From LC029 sp036676475 (lineage in GTDB: Bacteria > Bacillota > Bacilli > Aneurinibacillales > RAOX-1): DNA of 64,000 bases. The position numbers and the translations under genes were made by a program. The DNA lies in NCBI GenBank assembly GCA_036676475.1, contig JAKFCU010000077.1:62001-126000 (forward strand), written 5' to 3'. This document shows positions 33,393 to 42,659 of this stretch, piece by piece (within the stretch, counting starts at the first letter, position 1; the number at the start of each line of letters is the position of its first letter). The notes beneath the pieces were generated by a model. The model worked only from the letters and a program-made list of their open reading frames with translations. It had not been told where the DNA came from and searched no databases.

Positions 33393-33869
33393 TTATGCTA
33401 GAGACATATTTTTTCTTTGTGCTCTTTTCTTTTGATAAGAAACAAATCCCCAATAGACGATCCAATAGCTAACGAAAGCCACAATCAAGCCAACCGAGGC
33501 ACTTCCCGTAAGAAATGAAATTCCCTTTTGCTTAAAGGAAGCCCATGAAAACCAATCCGTATTAGCTTGTATGGTCACCGCTGCCTGTTTTGTCTTAATC
33601 AAAATAGCGCCTACTTTATAATTAAGAGTGAGAAAGATAGGCAAAATGACTTTACCAAATAAAAACCCGATAAATGACACAGAAAACAATCCTTTAGAAA
33701 GCCGGGTAACTGGAAACAGAAGGAAGAAAGCTAGTCCTAAAGTAGGCAGAGTGATAAATTCTATAAATAATCCGAGGGCAAAGCTACGGGCAACTACCGA
33801 GGGTCCTCCGCTGCTTCGCATAAGCTTTAAGTACTGGTATTTTAATGATCGCATCCAGCGGTTCCACAT
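33393..33869 (-). CDS. DUF2062-family membrane protein
   Basis: About 158 residues with 3-4 membrane helices and the DUF2062-like SVVARSFALGLFIEFITLPTLG start. ATG 33869 has AAGGAGGGG upstream. Unknown role, possibly envelope related. Confidence 0.7.
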   Translation of the reverse strand: MWNRWMRSLKYQYLKLMRSSGGPSVVARSFALGLFIEFITLPTLGLAFFLLFPVTRLSKGLFSVSFIGFLFGKVILPIFLTLNYKVGAILIKTKQAAVTIQANTDWFSWASFKQKGISFLTGSASVGLIVAFVSYWIVYWGFVSYQKKRAQRKNMSLA

Positions 33870-34029
33870 CTTCGCCCCTCCTTCATACATATATCTCTAT
33901 CATACCCCCTCCTCCCGACAAATGAAAGGGTTACCCCAAAAAAATTTAGGCTTAACATAAATAACCCGAAAACCGGTAGGTTTTGGGGTTGGATATCATG
34001 GATTTACTAACAAACTGTTTTGTTTATTG

Positions 34030-34785
34030 CTAAATCAATTGATTGTAATATCGTTCAATAAAGGTTCGAATGGTTTGTTCTGCTTTGTCTACTGTTGCCA
34101 GATCCTCACGGCTAAACTGGAATCGTCCTTTTTTCTCATCGAGATCCATTTCATCCGCTAACCATCCACCGAGTCCATGGTTCTTCTTATCGATTTCAAA
34201 ATAACCGGAGACCGCGTTTTGCGTATAAGCAGGTTGGTATTGGAAAACAAGTTCATCTAACTTTCCAGCTAACCAACGGGTAGGACGAAAATCAATGATC
34301 TGATAATCTCCCGTATAGCCTTCCCCTTTGGGCTCAAAGCCAAGATTTTGGAAGGCTTGCATAAAGTTCTTCAGCAAGCCAGATGGGTAAATATGAACAA
34401 AGTCTCGATCCTTGTGATCTAGCGCGGCTTGAATATCCAGATTGGTTAAGAAGTAATAACGACTATTAATTGAAGATACGGGAATGAATTCAGGAATAAC
34501 AAAGGACACAGGGTATTCTTTGGTTTCTCCAGGTTTAAGGGTAAATCCATCTGTAATCTTCACTTCTCGAATAAGTTGATCTACTTTTCTTTGTTGGTCA
34601 TCGTATGTATACGAAGAATGAATGCGTAATTGAACATCAATTTTGCCAATCTGCTGCTCTACTTGCCCAGCTGTAACGACAACCTTACCTTGAATGCTCT
34701 CTCCCATGACAGCGGAATTACGATCAAGAATTAGGTCTACTTTAGCAGCGCCAATTCCAATACTGGAAAGAATTTTTTTAAACAT
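34030..34785 (-). CDS. spo0M: Sporulation-control protein Spo0M
   Basis: About 251 residues, arrestin-like fold. N-terminal MFKKILSSIGIGAAKVDL is typical, with PGETKEYPVSFVIPE and a C-terminal acidic domain. Spo0M affects sporulation onset and cell division in Bacillus. ATG 34785 follows GAGGAGG by 8 nt. Supports a Bacillales origin. Confidence 0.88.
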   Translation of the reverse strand: MFKKILSSIGIGAAKVDLILDRNSAVMGESIQGKVVVTAGQVEQQIGKIDVQLRIHSSYTYDDQQRKVDQLIREVKITDGFTLKPGETKEYPVSFVIPEFIPVSSINSRYYFLTNLDIQAALDHKDRDFVHIYPSGLLKNFMQAFQNLGFEPKGEGYTGDYQIIDFRPTRWLAGKLDELVFQYQPAYTQNAVSGYFEIDKKNHGLGGWLADEMDLDEKKGRFQFSREDLATVDKAEQTIRTFIERYYNQLI

Positions 34786-34959
34786 CCATTCAACCTCCTC
34801 ATTTTGCAACTATCCTATTATACGAAAAACAGCCAAAAAGGTTTCAATTAAGTTCAACCGAATATGAAAACTCCCATGGATTAGGGATTTATTAAAAGCA
34901 TGAAATCATGTACAATAGATCGGATAATACCGAAATTCACAGGAGGTTTAATATAGATC

Positions 34960-36513
34960 ATGAGTTTGTTAACAGTTGAGGATTTAAGTCATAGTTTTGG
35001 AGATCGGACCCTTTTTAAAAATGTCTCGTTTCGTCTGCTTGATGGTGAACATGTTGGTTTAGTAGGTGCAAATGGAGTCGGTAAATCGACTTTAATGAAT
35101 ATCGTCACCGGACAAATTGTTCGGGATAATGGTAAAGTCGAGTGGACGCCAAAGGTGCATTACGGTTATTTGGATCAGCATACCAAACTGACTCCAGGTA
35201 AAACCATTCGGGATGTGTTGAGAGATGCCTTCTTGCCTTTATATGTGCAGGAACAAGAACTAATGGTCATCTCGGAGAAAATGGCGGATGCCTCTCCTGA
35301 AGAGCTAGAGGCTCTTCTCGAACAAATGGGAGAAATTCAGGAGCGGTTGGATGCGAGCGGATTCTATCTATTGGATGTTAAGGTAGAGGAAATGGCAAAT
35401 GGGTTAGGTTTAGATGCCATTGGTCTAGACCGTGATGTTGCGTCCTTAAGCGGAGGGCAACGAACCAAGGTGTTGCTTGCCAAGCTTTTGTTGGAAAAAC
35501 CAGCTGTTCTACTATTAGACGAGCCGACAAACTATTTGGATGTAGAACACATTCAGTGGTTGATTAACTATTTGAAGGATTATCCCTATGCCTTTATGCT
35601 GATTTCCCATGATACGGAGTTTATGAACCAGGTCGTAGATGTCATCTATCACTTAGAATTTGCCAAGCTTACCCGCTACAAAGCCAATTATGAAAAGTTT
35701 TTAGAAATGTCGGGTATCAATAAGCAACAGCATATCGATGCTTATGAAAAACAGCAGGAGTTCATTAAAAAGCAAGAGGATTTTATCCAGCGAAACAAGG
35801 CCCGTTACTCGACCTCAGGAAGAGCAAAGAGCCGTCAAAAGCAACTAGAGCGTATAGAGCGGATCGATCGACCTGAAACAGCCGTGAAGCCTACCTTTGA
35901 ATTTAAAGAGACACGTGCAAGCGGAAAAACGGTATTTGAAGCCAAGGATATGGAAATCGGCTATACCTCTGCCCTCCTGCCTAAGATGAATGTCGACATT
36001 GTGCGAGGACAAAAAATTGCCATTATTGGTTGTAACGGAGTCGGTAAATCTACTCTGCTCAAAACCATTCTAGGGAAAATCAACCCATGGAGCGGTACTT
36101 CTTATCTTGGGGACTTTCTCCAGCCAGGCTATTTCGAACAGGAAGTCAAAGCGGGCAACCTTACTCCATTAGATGATGTATGGAATGAATTCTCCCATTT
36201 GAATCAGCATGAAGTCCGTGGAGCCTTAGCTCGCTGTGGACTCAAGAACGAACATATTACCCGACCGTTAAATATGCTGAGCGGTGGAGAGCAAGCTAAG
36301 GTTAGATTATGCAAGCTCATGATGAGAGAAAGCAATTGGCTGCTTTTAGATGAGCCTACCAATCACTTGGATGTAATCGCTAAGGAAGAATTGCAACGTG
36401 CATTAAAGGAATACAAGGGTACCATTGTTCTGGTTTGCCATGAACCTGACTTCTATGAAGATTGGGTGACGGATGTTTGGAACGTGGAAGAATGGTCCAT
36501 GCAGAACGCTTAG
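34960..36513 (+). CDS. ABC-F family ATPase (YkpA-like)
   Basis: 517 residues with two ATP-binding domains: Walker A GANGVGKST and GCNGVGKST, signatures SLSGGQRTK and MLSGGEQAK, DEPTNYLD and DEPTNHLD, and a linker with many Arg/Lys/Gln (KKQEDFIQRNKARYSTSGRAKSRQ) that reaches the ribosomal P-site tRNA in ABC-F proteins. No membrane part, so translation control rather than transport. AGGAGG is 13 nt before ATG, slightly far. Confidence 0.9.
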   Translation: MSLLTVEDLSHSFGDRTLFKNVSFRLLDGEHVGLVGANGVGKSTLMNIVTGQIVRDNGKVEWTPKVHYGYLDQHTKLTPGKTIRDVLRDAFLPLYVQEQELMVISEKMADASPEELEALLEQMGEIQERLDASGFYLLDVKVEEMANGLGLDAIGLDRDVASLSGGQRTKVLLAKLLLEKPAVLLLDEPTNYLDVEHIQWLINYLKDYPYAFMLISHDTEFMNQVVDVIYHLEFAKLTRYKANYEKFLEMSGINKQQHIDAYEKQQEFIKKQEDFIQRNKARYSTSGRAKSRQKQLERIERIDRPETAVKPTFEFKETRASGKTVFEAKDMEIGYTSALLPKMNVDIVRGQKIAIIGCNGVGKSTLLKTILGKINPWSGTSYLGDFLQPGYFEQEVKAGNLTPLDDVWNEFSHLNQHEVRGALARCGLKNEHITRPLNMLSGGEQAKVRLCKLMMRESNWLLLDEPTNHLDVIAKEELQRALKEYKGTIVLVCHEPDFYEDWVTDVWNVEEWSMQNA

Positions 36514-36583
36514 TAATAGTGATTTGCACAAAAAATGAGCTCATTCAAACAAATAAACGTAGTATTCCAACAAATTTCGAACA

Positions 36584-36613
36584 AAACCCGGTGTGTATGC
36601 ACCGGGTTTTTCT
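36584..36613 (+). terminator. Intrinsic terminator
   Basis: AAAACCCGGTG and CACCGGGTTTTT stem. Confidence 0.9.
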
Positions 36614-36616
36614 TAT

Positions 36617-36636
36617 GTGGAACCTTTTAGTTCCAC
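36617..36636 (+). promoter_or_regulatory. Probable upstream activator site for sigma-54
   Basis: GTGGAAC and GTTCCAC are perfect inverted arms with a 6-nt spacer, about 60 bp upstream of the -24 element. This is a plausible enhancer-binding-protein site. The activator itself is not in the window. Confidence 0.5.
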
Positions 36637-36694
36637 TCCACACACTAAAGTTTCCAAAATCCCCCCATTCTATTGAACCTAACCAAATTCATCG

Positions 36695-36711
36695 TTGGCA
36701 CATATCTTGCA
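36695..36711 (+). promoter_or_regulatory. Sigma-54 (SigL) -24/-12 promoter
   Basis: TTGGCACATATCTTGCA fits the -24/-12 consensus TTGGCAC-N5-TTGCA exactly, with GG and GC ten nucleotides apart. It stands 41 bp before the ATG of the decayed methionine gamma-lyase gene. Confidence 0.85.
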
Positions 36712-36751
36712 ATGTAAACGTTTGCGAATTATAACAAGGAGGTTTTTCTTC

Positions 36752-37126
36752 ATGGATACGTTCCAAATGAAAAAAGAACCCGGGTTATCCACCAAAGCCA
36801 TACATGAAGGCTTTCACGCCGATCCCAGCTTCGGAGCATTAGCGACTCCAATTTTTCAAACCTCTACTTTTGTTTTCCCCTCTGTCGAAGAAGGCACCAA
36901 ACGATTCGGTGAAGAAGCTGGATACATCTATTCCCGTTTAGGAAATCCAACAGTCACCGTAACTGGAACAAAAAGTTTCCGCTCTGGAAAACGGAGAGAC
37001 TACCCTCGCTTTTGCTTCAGGAATGGCCGCTGTATCAGCAGTACTGATCGGATTCGCATGACCACCCAAAAGGACATACCGCTGTATTGAAGAAAATGAA
37101 GAAATACCAATTAGAATCAGGGTCAT
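36752..37126 (+). pseudogene. Truncated, frameshifted methionine gamma-lyase/Cys-Met PLP enzyme
   Basis: AAGGAGG precedes ATG. The first ~70 codons match trans-sulfuration PLP enzymes (STKAIHEGFHADPSFGALATP, SRLGNPTVTV). A single-base shift near 36960 moves the continuation LEQKVSALENGETTLAFAS, GMAAVSAVLIGFA to another frame, and a TGA follows. The PLP Lys and the whole C-terminal 75% are gone. The promoter in front still looks perfect. Confidence 0.85.
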
Positions 37127-37196
37127 AACGCAACCTTCCTTCCATCTTAAACGTATTAATAGTGTTGATGAATTACAGTGAGGTGAATGGGATAGA

Positions 37197-37350
37197 TGAA
37201 CAATAACCGCTCATGTATCAAGAGTGGTATGAAGACAAACCAATGGACTCTGAGCCTCTAGCGAAGGTATTGGTCAATCAAGGAATACTTTTTCTGCGAA
37301 AATTAGTCAATGCAACCATCATTCAAAAACCGCATTTGGGAGCATTTCTC
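37197..37350 (+). pseudogene. Frame-disrupted N-terminus of the glutathionylspermidine-synthase-like gene
   Basis: ATG at 37197 follows GAGGTG and opens MNNNR, then the next frame gives MYQEWYEDKPMDSEPLAKVL and NQGILFLRKLVNATI, resembling the usual start of this family. A second shift leads to the frame used from 37310. So the native start appears lost through two indels. Confidence 0.5.
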
Positions 37351-38455
37351 CCATGAGAGTGATGAAGATCAATCGACTATCTATGTAAAGAGCTATGAAC
37401 CTGCTGCCCGCATGGAAGTGCCCTTTCACGGCGTATCCCGGCAGGATTGGATTATTAACCTCTTCGGTATGAAGCTGATCGAAAACAATACCGATACACC
37501 CACTGGGATTCCGGAAACGGGTTTTTTGGCTGAATCGGTACTGAAGGAGTTTACGCTTATTGAAAATCCGTCAAAAACAATGAATCAACAGATTCAATCC
37601 GCTTTTACATCACTCATTGAATTTTATCGAAGCTGTGGATTAAAGGGAGAGATCGCCTTTTCCTGCTACGATTGGCATGAAGAGGATCGCTGCAATACCA
37701 TTTATTTGATGGAGCAGGTTCAACAGGCAGGCTATCCAACATGGTTTGCCCCGTTAGAAAGGCTAGAGGTGCGTCCGGATCAAGGCCTATTTTATGAAGG
37801 CAAAAAGATTGATATTTGGTACCGGCTTTACCCGTTCGAATACTTAGTGCATGATGCGGACCAAGATGGATTCCCCACGGGAGAAGCCATTCTTTCCTTA
37901 ATCGAGCAGAAGAAATTAGCTGTGATCAATCCTGTCCAAAGCATCATTTCCCAATCCAAAGGATTTCTTGCACTCATCTGGTCCCTATTTGAAAAAAATG
38001 AGCTGCTCCCCCAGCTTATGGGTGTGAAGAGGCCCCTCTTCACTAAAGAAGAATGTGATACCATACACCAGTTTATGCTTCCCGCCTATTTCGATCCTTC
38101 TCCTTTCCGTCAATCTGGCAGAGCTTGGGTAGCAAAAGCAATTTTTGGGCGTGAGGGAAAAGGCACTGTTCTCTATAATGAAGATGGTCAGCACGAAACC
38201 ATAGAGTGGGAACACGAGCTAGATCAACAGGAAGATGAAGCTACAAAGGCTTATTACGGGGAACAACCCTGCGTGTATCAACAGCGAATCCCTTTAGAGA
38301 GGATAGAGATCCCCACAGAACAGGGCAATTTTAATGGATATTTACTTACCGGTGCCTTCGTCATAGGGAGCTCCTACGCAGGCCTCCTCCCCCGAATTGG
38401 CGGGGAGGTCACAGGAAATCTTGCTTTTTATGCCGTGGCTGGAATGAAAGATTGA
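37310..38455 (+). CDS. Glutathionylspermidine synthase-like ATP-grasp ligase (possibly N-terminally broken)
   Basis: 381 residues. Family motifs: LFGMKLIENNTDTPTGIPETG, SCYDWHEEDRCNTIYLMEQ, DIWYRLYPFEY, ARAWVAKAIFGREGKGT-type ATP-grasp loop and a C-terminal FVIGSSYAGLLPRIGGEVT. Relatives (YgiC/YjfC) are C-N ligases of unknown substrate. No ribosome site is present at 37310, and family N-terminal sequence lies upstream in another frame, so the encoded protein may be inactive or internally started. It is followed at 15 bp by a DUF350 gene, a known pairing (yjfC-yjfL). Confidence 0.75.
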   Translation: MQPSFKNRIWEHFSHESDEDQSTIYVKSYEPAARMEVPFHGVSRQDWIINLFGMKLIENNTDTPTGIPETGFLAESVLKEFTLIENPSKTMNQQIQSAFTSLIEFYRSCGLKGEIAFSCYDWHEEDRCNTIYLMEQVQQAGYPTWFAPLERLEVRPDQGLFYEGKKIDIWYRLYPFEYLVHDADQDGFPTGEAILSLIEQKKLAVINPVQSIISQSKGFLALIWSLFEKNELLPQLMGVKRPLFTKEECDTIHQFMLPAYFDPSPFRQSGRAWVAKAIFGREGKGTVLYNEDGQHETIEWEHELDQQEDEATKAYYGEQPCVYQQRIPLERIEIPTEQGNFNGYLLTGAFVIGSSYAGLLPRIGGEVTGNLAFYAVAGMKD

Positions 38456-38470
38456 GGAGGAATCGCATTG

Positions 38471-38869
38471 ATGCAGATTATGGAATTAGCAAATATATTG
38501 ATTGGGGTAGCTGTGGTTATCTTAATCCTGGCAATAGGTTCTTTTGTATTCAGCAAATTGACTAAATTTGACGATTTCAAGGAAATCCAAAATGGAAATG
38601 AAGCAGCGGGAATTTACATGGGCAGCAAGCTGATTGGATTGTCGATTATCGTCGCCATGGTGTCATACAGCAGTCATTCTTGGGTAGCCATGATCATTTG
38701 GTCCCTCATCGGGATGGCGGTTCTTTGCCTCGTTTATTTGATATTCGATCTGCTTACTCCGAAATTCAAGGTATGTGAGGAAATAGCTCGAGGGAATAAA
38801 GCAGTGGCTCAATTGTTGCGAGCCGTGATCATTGGAACATCCATCGTTTTAGGAACCATTTTAATGTAG
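38471..38869 (+). CDS. DUF350 (YjfL-like) membrane protein
   Basis: About 132 residues with four membrane helices in two similar halves (GNEAAGIYMGSKLIGLSIIVA and GNKAVAQLLRAVIIGTSIVLG), the DUF350/UPF0719 duplication. GAGGAGG upstream. Co-transcribed with the ligase. Confidence 0.8.
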   Translation: MQIMELANILIGVAVVILILAIGSFVFSKLTKFDDFKEIQNGNEAAGIYMGSKLIGLSIIVAMVSYSSHSWVAMIIWSLIGMAVLCLVYLIFDLLTPKFKVCEEIARGNKAVAQLLRAVIIGTSIVLGTILM

Positions 38870-38874
38870 AGAAA

Positions 38875-38918
38875 AAAAGGAATCGTGGCCAATTGAGGTG
38901 CGATTCCTTCTTTTTTAT
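38875..38918 (+). terminator. Intrinsic terminator
   Basis: AAAAAGGAATCG and CGATTCCTTCTTTTTT stem. Confidence 0.75.
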
Positions 38919-39042
38919 TTGTCGTATAAACGCCGAATAATCAGTTTAATTGCAATTAAAACAACTTCTAATGTTCGCAAAATAGTGATATAGTAGAATT
39001 ATTCCAATATATACATAGAATAGTAAATTTAGGGGGTATTTA

Positions 39043-40668
39043 ATGAAAAGGTTACTGACTGGCATATTAAGCTTAGTCATCATCGCAAGTGTAGCTTTAA
39101 CAGGGTGCAGTTCTACCAAAACGGAAAGCAACACCACCCAGCCTGCACCCAATGCCGAAGAAAAGAAAGCGAGTGTCGTACGAATGAATCTTCAGACTGA
39201 GCCTCCTTCCCTACATCCTGGTATTGCGACCGATGTTCAGTCCATTGTTGTCATTCGTTCTATCATGGAAGGATTAATGCGAATTGGTCAAGATGGCAAG
39301 CCGCATGAGGCTGGGGCTGAAAAAGTGGAAGTTTCTAAGGATTTGAAAACGTATACTTTTAAACTTCGTGATCATAAATGGAGCAATGGAGATCCGGTAA
39401 CGGCTCATGACTACGAATATGCATGGAAATGGATCCTGGATCCAAAGAATGAAGCTCCCTATTCTTACATGTTCTACCCTATTGTAAATGCGGAAAAAGC
39501 GAAAAAAGGTGAAGTTGGTTTCGATCAAGTTGGATTTAAAGTCATTGATGAAAAGACTTTTCAAGTCCAACTAAACAATCCTACCCCTTATTTTATAGAG
39601 CTAGCAGCCTTTACGGTATTCTTCCCAGTTAATCAGAAAGTGGCTGAAAGCAACGCTAATTGGCATACAGAATCCGCTACTCATATGGGCAATGGACCAT
39701 ACAAGCTCACCGTTTGGAATCATGGTTCTGAACTAGAACTGAAGAAAAACGACAGCTATTGGGATGCCGCCTCCATGAAAGGCGATACCGTAAAATTGGC
39801 GATCATCGAAGACCAAAATACAGAATTAAGCATGTTTGAAAGCGGAGAACTTGATTGGGCTGGTGCCCCTTTATCGGAAATCCCTCCAGATGCATTGGTT
39901 TCCTTGTTAAAGGAAAATAGAGTAATCAGTCAGCCGATTGCCGGTACCCATATTTATCGTTTCAATACAACGAAAGAACCTTTTACGAATGCGAAGATTC
40001 GGAAAGCTTTTGCGTATGCTATCGATCGCCAGAGCATTATGGAAAACGTAGCGCAAGGCGGTCAAATGCCTGCGATGGCGTTCGTACCTCCTACAATGGT
40101 TATAGAAAATCAACAAGGATTATTCCCGGATCATCATGTAGAAGAAGCGAAAAAGCTTCTTGCCGATGGGATAAAGGAATTAGGAATAGATAAACTTCCT
40201 CCTATCGAGCTTCTTTACAATACAACGGAACTAAACGCTAAAATCGCTCAAGCGATTCAAGATCAATGGAGACAAAACTTAGGTGTGGAAGTAACCCTCG
40301 CCAACAAAGAGCGAAAAGTTCAGCTTGAAGAAGAGAAAGCCGGACAGTACACCATCTCCCGCGGAAATTGGATTGGGGATTTCAATGACCCGGTGAACTT
40401 CCTTGAACTATTCGTCAACGTTGAAGGAAACAACCGTACCTATTGGCATAATGATGAATATTCGAAGCTCATTAATGAAACATACTCTATGAGTGCTCAC
40501 GCAAAGCGTTTGGAAAACTTCAAGAAGGCAGAGAAAATCCTCATGGATGAAATGCCGTTTATGCCGATCTACTTCTCTACCTATAACTATATTAAGCAGG
40601 ATAACTTAAAGGATGTTTACATGGACGGTCTAGGAAGTCTAGATTTGAAGTGGGCCTACGTAGAATAA
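39043..40668 (+). CDS. oppA: Oligopeptide ABC transporter substrate-binding lipoprotein
   Basis: 541 residues of the OppA/DppA SBP family 5. Signal and lipobox ASVALTGC, then MNLQTEPPSLHPGIATDVQS, KLRDHKWSNGDPVTAHDYEYAWKW and NGPYKLTVWNHGSELELKKN. It captures peptides outside the membrane. No permease or ATPase genes follow (a terminator does), so it is an orphan SBP that must use a transporter encoded elsewhere. Confidence 0.9.
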   Translation: MKRLLTGILSLVIIASVALTGCSSTKTESNTTQPAPNAEEKKASVVRMNLQTEPPSLHPGIATDVQSIVVIRSIMEGLMRIGQDGKPHEAGAEKVEVSKDLKTYTFKLRDHKWSNGDPVTAHDYEYAWKWILDPKNEAPYSYMFYPIVNAEKAKKGEVGFDQVGFKVIDEKTFQVQLNNPTPYFIELAAFTVFFPVNQKVAESNANWHTESATHMGNGPYKLTVWNHGSELELKKNDSYWDAASMKGDTVKLAIIEDQNTELSMFESGELDWAGAPLSEIPPDALVSLLKENRVISQPIAGTHIYRFNTTKEPFTNAKIRKAFAYAIDRQSIMENVAQGGQMPAMAFVPPTMVIENQQGLFPDHHVEEAKKLLADGIKELGIDKLPPIELLYNTTELNAKIAQAIQDQWRQNLGVEVTLANKERKVQLEEEKAGQYTISRGNWIGDFNDPVNFLELFVNVEGNNRTYWHNDEYSKLINETYSMSAHAKRLENFKKAEKILMDEMPFMPIYFSTYNYIKQDNLKDVYMDGLGSLDLKWAYVE

Positions 40669-40671
40669 TTC

Positions 40672-40705
40672 GGCGAGGAGGGAAGCTTCCCTCCTTTTTC
40701 TCTTT
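40672..40705 (+). terminator. Intrinsic terminator
   Basis: GGAGGGAAGCTTCCCTCC palindrome followed by TTTTTCTCTTT. Confidence 0.85.
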
Positions 40706-40792
40706 CCCATAAACAAACGTATAGATTTCCCCTTCAGAAGTTAAAGCTGTTACTAAAAATAAGAAAGCATGGCTGGTATAGGAGGTGTTTTC

Positions 40793-41296
40793 GTGTATTG
40801 CAGGTATCGTGAAGTTTCTCCGGTTTGTGTAGGAAAAAACAGATCATTGCGAAAAGAAGAGGCCACAAAGGAACATTTAATTCCTAAATGTATACTGCGA
40901 GATCCCAAGTCGAAAGCAAAATTAATGATCACCTTTAATCCTTCGGATACACCAAACGTAGATATCTCTTGTACAAAATGCAATCATTTAAAAAATAATT
41001 TAGCGGATGTTCCCTTCGTTTGGAAATTGAAGTACTTTCACCGATATGGGATTTCCTTAAAAAACAAACGCTCATTAGAGAGATCCATCCGTTTTCTCGT
41101 AAAGGTTCATCCGAAAGAAAAAGAATCTATTCTTCAATGCATCCAAAGAGGCGACGTTCAATCGATCACACAAACCGAATGCCTATTAAGGTTTCATCAA
41201 ACATCCGTTCTTTTGATTCAGGGAGAAATTACTAAAGTCCATCATGCCAAACAAAAACTTCCGCGAAAAATAAAGAAAAAGGAGCTTCATCCGTAA
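40793..41296 (+). CDS. HNH-like small protein
   Basis: About 167 residues. EATKEHLIPKC followed ~30 residues later by DISCTKCNHLKNN is the pattern of an HNH nuclease (His with a CxxC..N zinc site). The rest is basic. GTG 40793 has AGGAGG 7 nt upstream. No restriction or defence partner is adjacent. Activity is inferred. Confidence 0.6.
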   Translation: MYCRYREVSPVCVGKNRSLRKEEATKEHLIPKCILRDPKSKAKLMITFNPSDTPNVDISCTKCNHLKNNLADVPFVWKLKYFHRYGISLKNKRSLERSIRFLVKVHPKEKESILQCIQRGDVQSITQTECLLRFHQTSVLLIQGEITKVHHAKQKLPRKIKKKELHP

Positions 41297-41376
41297 TAGG
41301 GCTTGGTATAAAAAAGGTGAGCCCTCCACATCGAGTGTAGTCCTCACCTTATTTCATATCATCAGCTGCCATTTCA

Positions 41377-42405
41377 TCAAAGCATACGACTCCCCATTTT
41401 CCAAAGAGATGGTCTCCACATGTTTTTTAGTACTGTGGCAACACCTAGTACAGCACAATCTTCTGGATTTTCCGCCAAGGTTACAGTGATTCCAATTTCC
41501 TCAGACAATCTTTCTGGTAACCCCTTTAGTTTGGCTCCCCCTCCACATAGAACCATACCGTGTTCCATGACATCCCCTGCAAGCTCAGGTGGGGCTTTCT
41601 CGATCGTATTGCGAATGGAATGAACCAAGTGATCCACAAAGTCATTTAATATCTGACCAAGTTCCCTAGAAACGATAGATCTTCTCATGGGCATTCCACT
41701 GACAAGATCCATGCCAGGAACCTCGAAGGTCTCAGAGGATGGTGTGAGGCTTGTTGATCCGATTGTCTTTTTCACTTCTTCGGCTGTTGCTGGCCCAATC
41801 AGCAGATTATATGTCTTCTTCATATATTCGATAATGAGTTGGTCAATAGACTTGCCCCCTTTATTTACATAATGACATTCGACAATCCCGCCAAGTGAAA
41901 TAATCGCCGTTTGGGTTGTGCCGCCACCGATATCCACCACCATATGTCCGACAGGTTCATACACATTTAATCCGCTTCCGATCGCTGATGCCAATGGTGT
42001 TTCTAATATAATAGCCTTCTGGGCACCCGCTTGAATGGCCGCATCCTCAGCCGCTCTCTTTTTCACATTGGAGATACCACAAGGGACCGTGATGGCGATT
42101 TGCGGGCGAAAGAGTAGCCTTTTATTTCCTCCGCTTACTTGTTTGAGAAAGTGTTTCAACATGACTACAGTCAAATCAAAATGACCGATAACTCCATCAT
42201 TTAAAGGAGAGATGATCATCATATTTTCAGGTGCTCTACCAATCATCTCCTCTGCTTCCGTGCCAAAAGCTACAACTTCTCCAGATTGTTCCCGTAAAGC
42301 AACAACGGAAGGCTCTTTCAGTCTAATGTCCTGATCCTGACTAGAGATCAAAGTATGAGAAGTTCCCAAGTCTATTCCTATGAGTTGCTTCAATCCTATC
42401 CACAT
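41377..42405 (-). CDS. MreB-family cell-shape actin homologue
   Basis: 342 residues. Phosphate-1 IGIDLGTSHTLI, ATPase motif VVDIGGGTTQTAIISLGG, and MVLCGGGAKLKGLPERLSEEIG. It lies alone, not with mreC/D, so it is probably an MreBH or Mbl-like paralogue guiding lateral wall synthesis. GTGAGGAATAG precedes ATG. Confidence 0.88.
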   Translation of the reverse strand: MWIGLKQLIGIDLGTSHTLISSQDQDIRLKEPSVVALREQSGEVVAFGTEAEEMIGRAPENMMIISPLNDGVIGHFDLTVVMLKHFLKQVSGGNKRLLFRPQIAITVPCGISNVKKRAAEDAAIQAGAQKAIILETPLASAIGSGLNVYEPVGHMVVDIGGGTTQTAIISLGGIVECHYVNKGGKSIDQLIIEYMKKTYNLLIGPATAEEVKKTIGSTSLTPSSETFEVPGMDLVSGMPMRRSIVSRELGQILNDFVDHLVHSIRNTIEKAPPELAGDVMEHGMVLCGGGAKLKGLPERLSEEIGITVTLAENPEDCAVLGVATVLKNMWRPSLWKMGSRML

Positions 42406-42549
42406 CTATTCCTCACCCTACTTTTCGAGTTACTTTTCAAAGGATATATCTTGTATTCGAATGCATAGCAGGTTTTATGACGCGAATCGACAATGCTCGT
42501 TCTCATATGGGTAACTGACACGGTTTAATGGGGGTCCTATGGCGCACAA

Positions 42550-42579
42550 TAAAAAGCTCCTACGTTAAAGTAGGAGCAT
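42550..42579. terminator. Stem-loop
   Basis: GCTCCTAC and GTAGGAGC arms with an 8-nt loop between mreB-like and the next leftward gene; a terminator for the latter is possible. Confidence 0.55.
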
Positions 42580-42610
42580 TAATAGGACATCAATTAATGA
42601 ACTGTTTTAG

Positions 42611-42659
42611 CACTTATCAGAAGGTATTCTACGCATAAGGCTACGAAAGTAGCTTTTTT
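42611..42659 (-). repeat. Copy 7 of ~50-bp interspersed repeat (inverted)
   Basis: The minus strand reads AAAAAGCTACTTTCGTAGCC, then TTATGCGTAGAATACCTTCTG and ATAAGTG. It overlaps the 3' end and stop of the Sm-like gene. Confidence 0.65.
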
